IMG/VR virus record: IMGVR_UViG_3300017963_000420
Location: 1-41,950 of that record
Reading direction: 5' to 3' (one strand)
Source: a virus
Length of the DNA stretch: 41,950 nt
Part shown: piece after piece, positions 23,905 to 30,952 of the stretch
Numbering within the stretch: the stretch's first letter is position 1
Layout: each line of letters opens with the position of its first letter
Notes under the pieces: generated by a model
Told to the model about the DNA's origin: nothing
Databases searched by the model: none
The model's input: only the letters and a program-made list of their open reading frames with translations
Position numbers and translations under genes: made by a program

Positions 23905-24320
23905 TCGATTTTCTCCGTGATCAACTTCACGCAGTCGTCAGTGATTTCGCACCGCATGATCGCGATGCCTTCCGCCGATCCGTACTCGCTGACCCACAAG
24001 GGCGTGTCCTCGTCCATGTAAAAAAATCCGCCCTTGTATCCTTCGAAGTGGTCGCCCAGGGCACCGTCACACTGCCGCAGGAAGTCGCGAACGCGTTTGT
24101 CGCCGTGTGCGCGATCCAGTGCCAGGTCGCAGTAATATCCGCGATATGACCACCAGGTTCCCGGCGTGCACGACATGCCGTCGACGTACAGGTACACCGG
24201 CAGATCGGCAGGCGCATCCGCCAGGGTTTTGATCAGGTCGCCCAGGCAAAGGTGATACCGACCGCGCGTTTCGCGCATACCCAGGGACAAACCGTCGATG
24301 ATTCCTTGCAAAAATTTCAT
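23901..24320 (-). CDS. Unknown early protein
   Basis: 139 residues from ATG 24320, supported by GGAG about 9 bases upstream; the frame extends to 24404 but those codons cover the terminator hairpin and are not credible. The protein includes LCLGDLIKTLADAPADLPVYLYVDG and WWSYRGYYCDLAL, a pattern of small phage proteins of unknown function. It is the first gene after the internal leftward terminator, so it depends on read-through or a local promoter. Confidence 0.72.
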   Translation of the reverse strand: MKFLQGIIDGLSLGMRETRGRYHLCLGDLIKTLADAPADLPVYLYVDGMSCTPGTWWSYRGYYCDLALDRAHGDKRVRDFLRQCDGALGDHFEGYKGGFFYMDEDTPLWVSEYGSAEGIAIMRCEITDDCVKLITEKIE

Positions 24321-24332
24321 TTCCGATTCTCC

Positions 24333-24360
24333 AAAAAAAATGCCGCCCCGAAGGGCGGCG
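24333..24360 (-). terminator. Intrinsic terminator on the leftward transcript
   Basis: GCCGCCC (24342-24348) and GGGCGGC (24353-24359) form a perfect 7-bp stem with a CGAA loop (TTCG on the transcribed strand, a stable tetraloop), and eight A at 24333-24340 give eight U after the stem on the minus-strand RNA. It separates the DUF932-like gene from the exonuclease/annealase genes. Confidence 0.9.
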
Positions 24361-24376
24361 AAGCGCAGCGATTGAC

Positions 24377-25477
24377 TCAGGCAGCAACCGCCAATGTCTG
24401 CCATTGATTTTTCGGCAGATCGATTATGTCCGCGCCGATCTGTTCCAGTTCGGTCGCCCGGTCGTATGACTCCAGGTCGGCGGCAGCGCGCGTGACGGCG
24501 GCGTGCAGTCCGTATTTCGACAGGTCACCGCCCTGGATCAAGTGGTTCAGGATTCCACCGGTTTCCGCCTGGGTGAAACCGAATTTGTCCTGGACCTTTT
24601 CGATCATCACGGTCGGGTCGCCCTGGATCGTCTCGCCCCTGGACGCGCGCAGTTTGTCGACAATCTTGTCGAACAACGTGCCGTCCATGCTCGCGACCGT
24701 GAAGTCGCGGACCTGGGACCAAAGTGCCTCGTCTGACAGTTTCCTGGTGTTGTCGGACATCACGTCCCAAACCATCGACTCGGCGTCACCGCTGGCGCGT
24801 TTGCCCAGGTGTACTTTGTGATACCGACTATCCTGGAACGATGCCCAATTCGTGCAACGCTGCGTGAACACGGACGGTTGAACGTTCAGTCCGCCGCACC
24901 CGATTTCGCTGTTGCTGATCGTGATGCCTGCGGTCACCTTTTCGATGAAAAAGTGATGCCCGACGCCCATTTCCTTTCCTTCGGGCGGTCCGAACTCCGC
25001 TTGCAGATCAGGGCGCAGTGCCTTGATATACATTTTCCGTTCGGTCACGTCGCACGACACGACTTCCGCGCCGTGTTCGATCAGCACCGGCAGCACCGCC
25101 TGCGCCAGATCGAAATTGTCCATGATCCGATAACTGTCGGACATGAACGCGCGCAGGTTCGTATTGATCGTCCTGAACAACCGACGTTCCGGTTCCCGCT
25201 GGAACAGTTCGTTCACCAGGTCGCACAACAGATCGGGGTGGTCCTGGTACAGACGGTCCGCAAACTTCGCCGGCACTTTCAACCGGTCTTCCATTTGCCG
25301 AAGCGCGTGCGGTTGCACGACGAATTCCTGGGTGTCCATCACCTTGGCCACCAGGTTTTTGCCGGTGTCGACCGGTTCCAGTTTCACGCCACGCGTGTCG
25401 ATCAAAAAATCCTGTTTGGCGTTTTTGATGTCGTCCAAACGTTGCGCTAGTTGCTGAATTGTCAATCCTGATTTCAT
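24377..25477 (-). CDS. DUF932-like phage/plasmid protein
   Basis: 366 residues from ATG 25477 with AGGAG at 25490-25486 (8-base spacing). The central FRTINTNLRAFMSDSYRIMDN (near 101-121) is the hallmark of DUF932/plasmid-like proteins, and NVQPSVFTQRCTNW, KVHLGKR and FGFTQAETGGILNH follow the same family. These proteins occur in phages and plasmids, often near anti-defence or recombination genes, but their biochemical role is unclear. The gene is the second leftward gene, with an unusual structured leader upstream and a strong terminator downstream. Confidence 0.82.
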   Translation of the reverse strand: MKSGLTIQQLAQRLDDIKNAKQDFLIDTRGVKLEPVDTGKNLVAKVMDTQEFVVQPHALRQMEDRLKVPAKFADRLYQDHPDLLCDLVNELFQREPERRLFRTINTNLRAFMSDSYRIMDNFDLAQAVLPVLIEHGAEVVSCDVTERKMYIKALRPDLQAEFGPPEGKEMGVGHHFFIEKVTAGITISNSEIGCGGLNVQPSVFTQRCTNWASFQDSRYHKVHLGKRASGDAESMVWDVMSDNTRKLSDEALWSQVRDFTVASMDGTLFDKIVDKLRASRGETIQGDPTVMIEKVQDKFGFTQAETGGILNHLIQGGDLSKYGLHAAVTRAAADLESYDRATELEQIGADIIDLPKNQWQTLAVAA

Positions 25478-25519
25478 CTCGTTTTCTCCTGAGTAAAGGC
25501 GGCGGAATTGCCACCCGCA

Positions 25520-25550
25520 ACAGGGCACCCGACGGATGCCCTGTCGGGTG
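25520..25550 (-). promoter_or_regulatory. Mutually exclusive hairpins in the leader of the DUF932-like gene
   Basis: Two inverted repeats overlap: ACAGGGCA (25520-25527) / TGCCCTGT (25537-25544), and CACCCGAC (25526-25533) / GTCGGGTG (25543-25550). Both are perfect 8-bp stems, but they share bases and cannot form together. They lie directly after the previous stop codon and before the ribosome site at 25490-25486. The arrangement resembles an attenuator or translational switch. Confidence 0.6.
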
Positions 25551-25838
25551 TCAACTAAATGCCAGGACGGTCGCGGATCGCTTCGCCAGCTTGATCGAGT
25601 CGGTCAGTCGATCCAGTAACGAAATGACGTACTCCCGGTCCATCATGTCCGGGTTTCGCATGATCCATTGCGTGAACGCTTTTTGGACCGCGACGACGGA
25701 ATAGTGCGGAAGGGTTTTCGCGGACGGTTTGATGATCCGCTTGTCGATGTCGGGCGACTCCAGACACGCGTCGACAAGTAACGCCACGTCGACGGCGGTC
25801 AGTTCGATGCCCGCTTTCGCGAGGGTGAAAATTCGCAT
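25551..25838 (-). CDS. First leftward early gene, unknown protein
   Basis: 95 residues from ATG 25838 with AGGAG eight bases upstream; the frame is open to 25925 but upstream codons contain the promoter. The sequence is helical (RIFTLAKAGIELTAVDVALLVDA; KAFTQWIMRNPDMMDREYVISLLDRLTDSIK). No helix-turn-helix signature is obvious, but as the first leftward gene next to the control region it is the only local candidate for a small regulator. Function unknown. Confidence 0.7.
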   Translation of the reverse strand: MRIFTLAKAGIELTAVDVALLVDACLESPDIDKRIIKPSAKTLPHYSVVAVQKAFTQWIMRNPDMMDREYVISLLDRLTDSIKLAKRSATVLAFS

Positions 25839-25880
25839 TGGGGTGTCTCCTGGTTGCTGTGGTAAATCATCCGAGTCGCC

Positions 25881-25909
25881 AGAATAGCGGAATCCAGGTG
25901 GTCGGTCAC
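25881..25909 (-). promoter_or_regulatory. Leftward early promoter candidate
   Basis: On the minus strand, -35 GTGACC (25909-25904) and -10 TATTCT (25886-25881) are separated by exactly 17 bases. Transcription would start near 25874, about 36 bases before the first gene. Direct repeats GGAATCCAGG occupy the spacer and the region just upstream. Confidence 0.55.
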
Positions 25910-25993
25910 GGAATCCAGGCCGCAAAATGCGGAAATTCAGCGGAAAATCCGAAAAAAATGTGAAATCGCTGGCATTTTTCGATTTTCGTGCCT

Positions 25994-26245
25994 ATGTTCG
26001 GCGCGTCGGATGGGTCAGCGGTTGTTTTCTCCAACACTCCAAAATCGCTCTCCGCTGGTCCATCCGACCCAGGCGGTGCAACAGTCACACGGAAAGTTCA
26101 CAGTCCCGCCGCCTGGTATCAGGGCGAATTGCAGGCGGTAGTCGGGACGCAATCGTCCAGGAGAATGCGCGACAGGATGTCGCCAGGGACCGACGCTGCG
26201 AATGATGGGACCCGACGAAGCGGAACCAGGCAGTCGAACAGGTGA
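25994..26245 (+). CDS. Possible small early gene (83 residues)
   Basis: The frame from ATG 25994 is open to TGA 26243-26245. The product starts MFGASDGSAVVFSNTPKS and is rich in Ser, Gly and Arg, with one recognisably protein-like segment AAWYQGELQAVVGTQSSRRM (near 41-60). There is no ribosome site before the ATG, and a -10-like box overlaps it, so the stretch may instead be an untranslated leader. Codon use is plausible but not decisive. Confidence 0.4.
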   Translation: MFGASDGSAVVFSNTPKSLSAGPSDPGGATVTRKVHSPAAWYQGELQAVVGTQSSRRMRDRMSPGTDAANDGTRRSGTRQSNR

Positions 26246-26281
26246 AAGCCTGGGCGACTGCTATTCCCCAACAAAACGGAA

Positions 26282-26875
26282 ATGCTGATCAAACTGACTG
26301 ACTTCGAAATGAGATTGGCCAGGCACCTGGGAAAAGCCAGGCAGACGGCGAACCAGGTTGTGGGATCAACTGACATGCAACAGGGCAATCAAAATTCGAC
26401 CGACATCCACGTCCAGGGCGTCGCCGCCGAAATCGCTTTTTGTAAGGCGATGAACCTGTACCCGGATTTCGAATTGGGCGTGTGGGCGGATGCGGATGCG
26501 ACGCTGCCCTGCGGCGCGACCGTCGATGTCAAACACACCACTCGCGACAACGGTCGTTTGCTCGCGATCAAAAGCAAAGAAAACAAACCCGCCGACCTTT
26601 ACGTCCTGGTGACCGGTCTGCCGCCCGCACTCACGATTCGCGGCGGGATGCGCGCCGAACTATTGTTCCAGGAAAGCAACGTCCGCGACCTGGGACACGG
26701 ACCGACGTTCGCTGTCGATCAAGTCGATCTATGGGAAATCGCGGACCTGATTTGGGTGTTCGAATATGAAACATGGAAGCCACCGACACGCGATGATGCT
26801 CGCGACTCTGATCGCCCTGGTGTTCACCGTGGCGACAAACGAATTGCTTTCGGCCTTAACCGATCACCTGGCTAG
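26282..26875 (+). CDS. PD-(D/E)XK-like nuclease
   Basis: 197 residues from ATG 26282. Candidate active site: E50 in VQGVAAEIAFCKA, D82 and K84 in GATVDVKHTT, followed by GRLLAIKSKENKPADLYVLVTG (91-112). This is the restriction-endonuclease-fold order E...D-x-K. Similar small nucleases appear in phage early regions and may act in recombination, host DNA breakdown or genome exclusion. The last 30 codons (after about 165) use less typical codons and read as Asp/Arg-rich, so the true end could be earlier or shifted; an alternative frame with a membrane helix overlaps here. Confidence 0.65.
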   Translation: MLIKLTDFEMRLARHLGKARQTANQVVGSTDMQQGNQNSTDIHVQGVAAEIAFCKAMNLYPDFELGVWADADATLPCGATVDVKHTTRDNGRLLAIKSKENKPADLYVLVTGLPPALTIRGGMRAELLFQESNVRDLGHGPTFAVDQVDLWEIADLIWVFEYETWKPPTRDDARDSDRPGVHRGDKRIAFGLNRSPG

Positions 26876-26990
26876 ACCACCGGAGGAAAAACAATGTCGA
26901 AACGAGTTCGGCCACAAGACGGATTGCCCGACCAGTATCCATATCAAGGCGACGACATCGACGGGTGTCGCGGAATCTTCAACGCGATAG
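26793..26990 (+). CDS. Possible small membrane protein overlapping the nuclease end
   Basis: A frame from ATG 26793 encodes 65 residues with a hydrophobic start MMLATLIALVFTVATNELL, which could be a membrane helix or signal peptide. Its codons over 26793-26890 look more like the phage's normal usage than those of the nuclease frame, but the ribosome site is poor and the 3' half overlaps the small gene at 26894 in a third frame. Listed as a possibility only. Confidence 0.3.
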   Translation: MMLATLIALVFTVATNELLSALTDHLARPPEEKQCRNEFGHKTDCPTSIHIKATTSTGVAESSTR

Positions 26991-27037
26991 TGATCACCCT
27001 GGTCGTTGCCGGGATTTGCTGGTGGGCGTTCGCATGA
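26894..27037 (+). CDS. 47-residue protein with C-terminal membrane helix
   Basis: ATG 26894 has a perfect GGAGG ribosome site at 26882-26886. The product starts MSKRVRPQDGLPDQYPYQ, is polar for 28 residues and ends in a hydrophobic helix (IFNAIVITLVVAGICWWAFA). Its TGA overlaps the next ATG (ATGATG). The good ribosome site and tight junction support it despite the small size. A tail-anchored membrane protein of unknown function. Confidence 0.65.
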   Translation: MSKRVRPQDGLPDQYPYQGDDIDGCRGIFNAIVITLVVAGICWWAFA

Positions 27038-27237
27038 TGCGCGTGAACCTGGCGTGCGGGTGCGGCGCGAAACTGGAACTGGTCGACGCGATGTCGGAAA
27101 TCCTGACTGGCGCGGCGATCCGCGCGTTCCAGGATGATCACAAAGAATGCCCCAAGGTGTTGCAAAACATCGAAGGGCGGTTACGGTGCATCGAGGAATC
27201 GCTGCACGAAATAGCAATCAACACGGAGTCACCATGA
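27034..27237 (+). CDS. Small Cys-containing protein
   Basis: 67 residues from ATG 27034 (a second ATG at 27037 is equally possible). VNLACGCGAKLELVD at the start has a C-x-C pair that may bind metal, with further Cys residues at KECPKV and RLRCIEE. Probably a small zinc-binding or structural early protein. Overlaps both neighbours by 4 bases. Confidence 0.65.
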   Translation: MMRVNLACGCGAKLELVDAMSEILTGAAIRAFQDDHKECPKVLQNIEGRLRCIEESLHEIAINTESP

Positions 27238-27485
27238 ACTGGAATATATTTTCGAACAATAAACCCGGCGACGCCCTGGACGGTCGCTGGTGTTTGCTTT
27301 TCCTGGACGGCGGTGAATCGCCGAACCATTACGCGACCGCGACCTGGTTCGCGGAGGAAGGGCATTTCGTGGGCGCGTCGGAAAACGCGCCGCAGTGGAA
27401 AAACACCGTCATCGGGTGGCAGGTATTGCCCGACGTTGTTGAACTGTCGAAGCAATTCGACGGCGCTCGGAAGCAACTGCCGTGA
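27234..27485 (+). CDS. Unknown 83-residue early protein
   Basis: ATG 27234 overlaps the previous stop; GGAG at 27225-27228. The product has aromatic-rich segments (MNWNIFSNNKPGD, GRWCLLFLDGG, QWKNTVIGWQVLPD). No domain recognised. Its stop overlaps the GTG of the PagL-like gene, so the two are translationally coupled. Confidence 0.72.
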   Translation: MNWNIFSNNKPGDALDGRWCLLFLDGGESPNHYATATWFAEEGHFVGASENAPQWKNTVIGWQVLPDVVELSKQFDGARKQLP

Positions 27486-28015
27486 AGTGGGCAACGTTTC
27501 TGATGCTCCTGGTCGCCGGCGTCGCCGGTGCTGAAACCAGGGTGGGCGTCGGCGCTGGTCTCCTGTCAGATCAGTTTTCCGGTGGATTCACGCTGACCAT
27601 CACGGAACGCATCAACAAAAAATGGGAAGTCGGTTTGTTCTACGTGGACGAACAGGACGTGTGCCCGGCGTTCGAAGTGAAGCGCGGCAAACCCTGTCCC
27701 GTTTTCGTGGACCGGAATTGGGCGTTTTTCGGGAAGCGGATTTGGACGTTCCGTGGCGACGTGAATCCGGACTACCCGAACGGCGCGTTCCGAATGCACT
27801 TCGGCCTGGGCGTCGCGAAGTGGGCGGAAACGAATCGCGCCCTGGGCAGCGAGTGGACGATTCCAGTTTCCATCGGGATCGATCTGCCGCCGTTTTGGGG
27901 GCAGGAAAACGTCAGCCTATACATCCATCATTTCAGCAACGCGGGATCGCACACGCCGAACATGGGGCAGGACGCCATCGAACTGACCTGGACGTTCGGC
28001 GGGACGAATCGATGA
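27482..28015 (+). CDS. PagL-like lipid A deacylase (outer-membrane beta-barrel enzyme)
   Basis: 177 residues from GTG 27482. A signal peptide (residues 1-17, ATFLMLLVAGVAGA) is followed by amphipathic strands alternating to a C-terminal aromatic strand (ELTWTF), the look of a small 8-strand barrel, and the size matches PagL (about 170). The diagnostic motif is YIHHFSNAGSHTPNMGQD at 147-164. In PagL the catalytic His-x-Ser-Asn is followed 12 residues later by Glu; here H150, S152 and D164 occupy those positions, so the acid is Asp (E167 is near). It would remove an acyl chain from lipid A in the outer leaflet, altering the cell surface during infection. Confidence 0.75.
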   Translation: MKWATFLMLLVAGVAGAETRVGVGAGLLSDQFSGGFTLTITERINKKWEVGLFYVDEQDVCPAFEVKRGKPCPVFVDRNWAFFGKRIWTFRGDVNPDYPNGAFRMHFGLGVAKWAETNRALGSEWTIPVSIGIDLPPFWGQENVSLYIHHFSNAGSHTPNMGQDAIELTWTFGGTNR

Positions 28016-28233
28016 ACTGCGACTGGTGCGGCGTCGACCTGGGACACGCCAGGGCGAATAAAAAATACTGTGGCGCGGACTGCCGGAAAAAGGCGTTCGA
28101 ACATAGGTCGCACCAGGGCGAGGTCCGGTCCGTCCGCTTCCTGAAATCTGGCAGAATGTCGGTCGTGGTCTGGACGGATCACGATTCCGGCATTCGTCCA
28201 GGTATGCGGGTCAAAATAGCGGAGGACGAATGA
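28012..28233 (+). CDS. Small zinc-ribbon protein
   Basis: 73 residues from ATG 28012, overlapping the previous stop. CDWCG (3-7) and YCGADCR (19-25) give a C-x2-C...C-x3-C four-cysteine knuckle like those of small phage zinc fingers; the remainder is a beta-rich basic tail with WTDHDSGIRPGMRVKI. It may bind DNA, RNA or a host factor. Its stop overlaps the next start. Confidence 0.72.
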   Translation: MNCDWCGVDLGHARANKKYCGADCRKKAFEHRSHQGEVRSVRFLKSGRMSVVVWTDHDSGIRPGMRVKIAEDE

Positions 28234-28601
28234 TGTTTAGTTTCCTTGCCACCCTTTTGATGGTTCAGGCGGAATGCCAATACCGGCAGATTGAAATCCA
28301 TGATTTTGACGAGGCGACCGTGATCCACGTTCGCACCGTCAACCAGGACGGACGCCAGCGGTTTTTCGGATACCACGAGTCGGGTGTTTATCCCTGGCGC
28401 GTGAACTTCGAATGGTGCGGACCTGGCTGGACGGTTGAATACCGCCTGGGCAGCGAGTGCACATATTGGACCGGCGAATATATGACCAGTCGCAAGACAC
28501 CGGATGGACGCGCGGTGCCTTGCAATTGGTCACAGTGGCAACGAGTACCCGACCAGGTGTTGTTGCCGCAACCAAAACCGCCCGAAGTCATTCGGGTGTA
28601 A
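28230..28601 (+). CDS. Secreted small protein of unknown function
   Basis: 123 residues from ATG 28230 with GGAGG a few bases upstream. MMFSFLATLLMVQAEC is a short signal peptide with likely cleavage near residue 14 or 15, and the mature part has four Cys (C16, near 63, 77 and 98) that could form disulphides in the periplasm. A Pro-rich tail (LLPQPKPPEVI) ends it. It lies two genes from the PagL-like enzyme, so the two exported proteins may work on the envelope together (inference). Confidence 0.65.
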   Translation: MMFSFLATLLMVQAECQYRQIEIHDFDEATVIHVRTVNQDGRQRFFGYHESGVYPWRVNFEWCGPGWTVEYRLGSECTYWTGEYMTSRKTPDGRAVPCNWSQWQRVPDQVLLPQPKPPEVIRV

Positions 28602-28617
28602 CAACGGAGAAAATCGA

Positions 28618-29235
28618 ATGAGCAACGCTTACCCGGCGAAGTTTGAAGCGTTTTGGAAGGCATACCCGCGCAAGGTTGCGAAACCCGCTGCGGCGCGTGC
28701 CTGGGAAAAACAGGGTGTCGAGGACGATATGTACGCGGGCGCGGCGGCAGTCCAGGACGTTGAAAAGCGTCTGCGGCACAACTGGTTTTCCAGGGACAAA
28801 ACGAAAATCCCGCATCCCGCGACCTGGATCAATGCCAGGCGTTGGGAGGACGAAGGATGGGAGGACGAGTGCGGCAACGATGACAATCACACGCCCGTCA
28901 CGACCAACTACCAGGCAAAGCCAGAACCGGAACGACACGTTCCCTGGTACGAACTCGTCATCAATCGCCTGGTGAAAAACTACATTTTCGCGTCGGGTGG
29001 ATTGCCTGAGACCGACACGGCACTGAACGTCAAACACAAGATAATCAAAGACGACGCGCCGGCATTCGTCCAGGAAGTCACCGACGAAACGATGACGATG
29101 CGCGACGCGTCGTTGCAACTCGGCAAACTGTTCCTGCGGCACCTGGATCACGCGTATCAACTGAACCTGGCGACCAGGGTTTTCAAACAGTCGTTGTTGC
29201 CAGCGGACGCCAGGCATAAGCGGAAAGCGGCGTGA
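28618..29235 (+). CDS. Replication-related protein (O/DnaT-like motif)
   Basis: 205 residues from ATG 28618, with ACGGAGAA upstream. The N-terminus FEAFWKAYPRKVAKPAAARAW (near 9-29) is the motif that recurs in phage replication initiator and DnaT-like proteins, usually near their C-terminus. HPATWINARRWEDE (near 66-79) is a further typical segment. Because this is the only replication-like gene present, it is a candidate recruiter of the host helicase, but no helicase or primase motif is seen. Followed by RusA with a GTGA overlap. Confidence 0.6.
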   Translation: MSNAYPAKFEAFWKAYPRKVAKPAAARAWEKQGVEDDMYAGAAAVQDVEKRLRHNWFSRDKTKIPHPATWINARRWEDEGWEDECGNDDNHTPVTTNYQAKPEPERHVPWYELVINRLVKNYIFASGGLPETDTALNVKHKIIKDDAPAFVQEVTDETMTMRDASLQLGKLFLRHLDHAYQLNLATRVFKQSLLPADARHKRKAA

Positions 29236-29618
29236 GGGCATCAGGCGAATTCGTTCTGCCTTGGCCACCGTCGATCAATCATTACTACGGCGAGCGGCGG
29301 CGCGTGAAATGCGGCGTGTGTCGACAGTTCAACAAAGTGCCGCCCAGGTTCCTGACGAAAGAGGCGAAGCAATTCCGCAAGGATGTCGAATTCGCCCTGG
29401 CGATGGAACCAGGGTTCGGCGAATGCAAACTCGCGGTGCGGATCGACTGGTATCCGCCCAGGAATTCGGGAGACATTGACAACAACCTGAAACCATTGCT
29501 GGACGCATTGGAACACGCAAAAATGTTCGATAACGATAGGCAGATAAAGGACATCAGAATCGTTTGGCAACATCCCTACCCTGGCGGCAAATGCCAGGTC
29601 AAAATCTGGAGGATATGA
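29232..29618 (+). CDS. rusA: RusA-like Holliday junction resolvase
   Basis: 128 residues from GTG 29232. The RusA pattern is complete: LPWPPSINHYYGERRR at 9-24, GDIDNNLKPLLDALEH at 80-95 with candidate metal ligands D81 and D83, and D100/D102 in FDNDRQIKDIRI. RusA cuts four-way junctions during recombination or before packaging, which fits a phage with exo/annealase recombination and no polymerase. Confidence 0.92.
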   Translation: MRASGEFVLPWPPSINHYYGERRRVKCGVCRQFNKVPPRFLTKEAKQFRKDVEFALAMEPGFGECKLAVRIDWYPPRNSGDIDNNLKPLLDALEHAKMFDNDRQIKDIRIVWQHPYPGGKCQVKIWRI

Positions 29619-30083
29619 ATGTTCAAAATTGAAGCAAAAGCGGAACTCCGCAACATCAACTGCCGCGCCGAAGCGCATGGCGACGAAATGGTTCGGGCGA
29701 TTGATCTGAAACTGATCGCTATCGATGCCGACGCGTCCGCCCTGGACAGCGCGATCAACGGGTTCATCAACCTGTATTTCGACGGCGAAGGCAATCCGCA
29801 GGGCGCGGAAGCGTACCCGCTGCGAGTCCGACACAAACTGGACGGCGCGACGGTCACGTTGAAGCAAGGCAAACAGTCGGCGAAGTTCACCGACGCCGTG
29901 ATCAAGGGCATCCAATTGACACCGAAGACGGGTCGACGCACTGACGCGACGTTCGTCGTCCAGGCGCGCGACTACTCCGACGGCGTGATGGACATCATCA
30001 CGAAGTGGCAACGGGAAGTCGTGGAAATCCAGGTCGAGGAAAGGCAACTGGACCTGCCCGACATGGACCAGGCGGCGGCGTGA
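29619..30083 (+). CDS. Unknown early protein
   Basis: 154 residues from ATG 29619 directly after the RusA stop, with GGAGG near 29607-29611. The opening FKIEAKAELRNINCRAEAHGDEMVRAIDLKL is a pattern I recall from phage proteins of unknown function near replication genes. Beta-rich, no catalytic motif seen. Confidence 0.72.
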   Translation: MFKIEAKAELRNINCRAEAHGDEMVRAIDLKLIAIDADASALDSAINGFINLYFDGEGNPQGAEAYPLRVRHKLDGATVTLKQGKQSAKFTDAVIKGIQLTPKTGRRTDATFVVQARDYSDGVMDIITKWQREVVEIQVEERQLDLPDMDQAAA

Positions 30084-30325
30084 CTTCGCGGGTCAAAGTG
30101 ATACTGGACGCGCCCAATCGGGGGCGCGTCTGGATTGACGGCGAGGAATTGTCCAACGTCACGGACATCGCTATTCGCGCCGGCGTGGATCGTCCGACGA
30201 CTGCGGTGATCGAACTGTCGAACATCGAGGTCGAGGCGCACGCGTCGGCAAAAGTCAGCAAGAAAAAAGCGAAGCGCGCAAAGAAACCCGCGCGCGGTGC
30301 CCGGTCTGACCTGGAGACGAAATAA
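30080..30325 (+). CDS. Small unknown protein with basic tail
   Basis: 81 residues from GTG 30080, overlapping the previous TGA (GTGA); an upstream start at 30005 is less likely. It has a compact beta start (RVKVILDAPNRGRVWIDGEEL) and a Lys/Ala-rich tail KVSKKKAKRAKKPARGARS (near 57-75) suited to nucleic-acid binding. Its TAA overlaps the next ATG (TAATG). Confidence 0.65.
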   Translation: MTSRVKVILDAPNRGRVWIDGEELSNVTDIAIRAGVDRPTTAVIELSNIEVEAHASAKVSKKKAKRAKKPARGARSDLETK

Positions 30326-30579
30326 TGCCGATCCTGGAACACTGCAAAGTCCGCCACCATCAGGCGATGACCAGGTTGCGCGCGCACGCTGAAAACATCG
30401 TCCCGAAGGACCAGCGTTACGTGATCATGGTGTACGACGGTCCGGAGTCGGTCATTCGGGAACTGTCCTGGACGATCCAGGACGGCACCGCCGAAGACAT
30501 GAAAACGATCTGCGAGGCGGTCGCCGATCAGATACGCCAGGGCGGGCGACACGTTGCAGGGAAAGTCGCCAAACCGTAG
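30325..30579 (+). CDS. Unknown 84-residue protein
   Basis: ATG 30325 overlaps the preceding TAA. The sequence contains LEHCKVRHHQAMTRL, RYVIMVYDG and a helical C-terminal half. No domain recognised. The last 26 bases overlap the Ref-like gene. Confidence 0.65.
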   Translation: MPILEHCKVRHHQAMTRLRAHAENIVPKDQRYVIMVYDGPESVIRELSWTIQDGTAEDMKTICEAVADQIRQGGRHVAGKVAKP

Positions 30580-30952
30580 GCAGGCGATTCGGTTCCTGGA
30601 CATCCAGGATCGCGGGTGCGTTCCGTGTTTCCTGGAAGCCAGGTTCCGAGGTCGCGAGTGGACGCCCGAACCCTGCGACATCCATCACACCGACGGCGGC
30701 GACAACCACGACGCCACGTATGGCAATTGCCCCTGGCATCACCGAGGCGTTCCGAAATACCCGCTCGTGCCGGCACAGATGCACGAAATTTTCGGACCGT
30801 CGATGGCGCGCAGTCCGAACACGTATCGCGAACGGTACGGCGACGAAAAATCCTTGCTCGCGTTGCAAAACGGAATGTTGCTACAATCCGTTGCGTCACT
30901 ACTGGAGCGGGCAGATGGGTCGAGGACGAGACAAGGTTATCCACGGTTCTGA
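30554..30952 (+). CDS. Ref-like RecA-dependent HNH nuclease
   Basis: 132 residues from a TTG at 30554 (no ATG or GTG before the conserved region). Motifs GCVPCFLEAR (21-30), CDIHHTDGGDNHDATYGNCPWHHRG (41-65) and QMHEIFG follow the P1 Ref family, in which paired Cys and the HH-HDATxGxCPWHHRG block form an HNH zinc-supported active site. P1 Ref cleaves single strands at RecA-made D-loops. Here it stands close to RusA and opposite the exo/annealase operon, so it may process recombination intermediates. The basic tail TRQGYPRF is reasonable. Confidence 0.8.
   Translation: MQGKSPNRRQAIRFLDIQDRGCVPCFLEARFRGREWTPEPCDIHHTDGGDNHDATYGNCPWHHRGVPKYPLVPAQMHEIFGPSMARSPNTYRERYGDEKSLLALQNGMLLQSVASLLERADGSRTRQGYPRF

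Larger units (their letters stand above)
25839..26281. promoter_or_regulatory. Divergent control region between the two early operons
   Basis: 443 bases between the divergent operons. Contents: the leftward promoter; direct repeats GGAATCCAGG at 25889-25898 and 25910-25919 (21-base period, two helical turns); palindrome CCGCA-AAA-TGCGG at 25920-25932; GCGGAAA at 25929-25935 and 25940-25946 (11-base period); an AT-rich stretch at 25933-25988. A weak rightward promoter candidate is CTGGCA (25969-25974), 18 bases, TATGTT (25993-25998). A possible short gene fills 25994-26245. Confidence 0.6.

Noticed and set aside
25520-25550. H-type pseudoknot from the two interlocking stems
   Set aside because: The connecting loops would have zero length, which is sterically unlikely; mutually exclusive hairpins are preferred.
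25549-25554. TTGACA on the minus strand before the structured leader as a -35 box
   Set aside because: At 17 bases spacing the next hexamer is CGGGTG, with no -10 resemblance.
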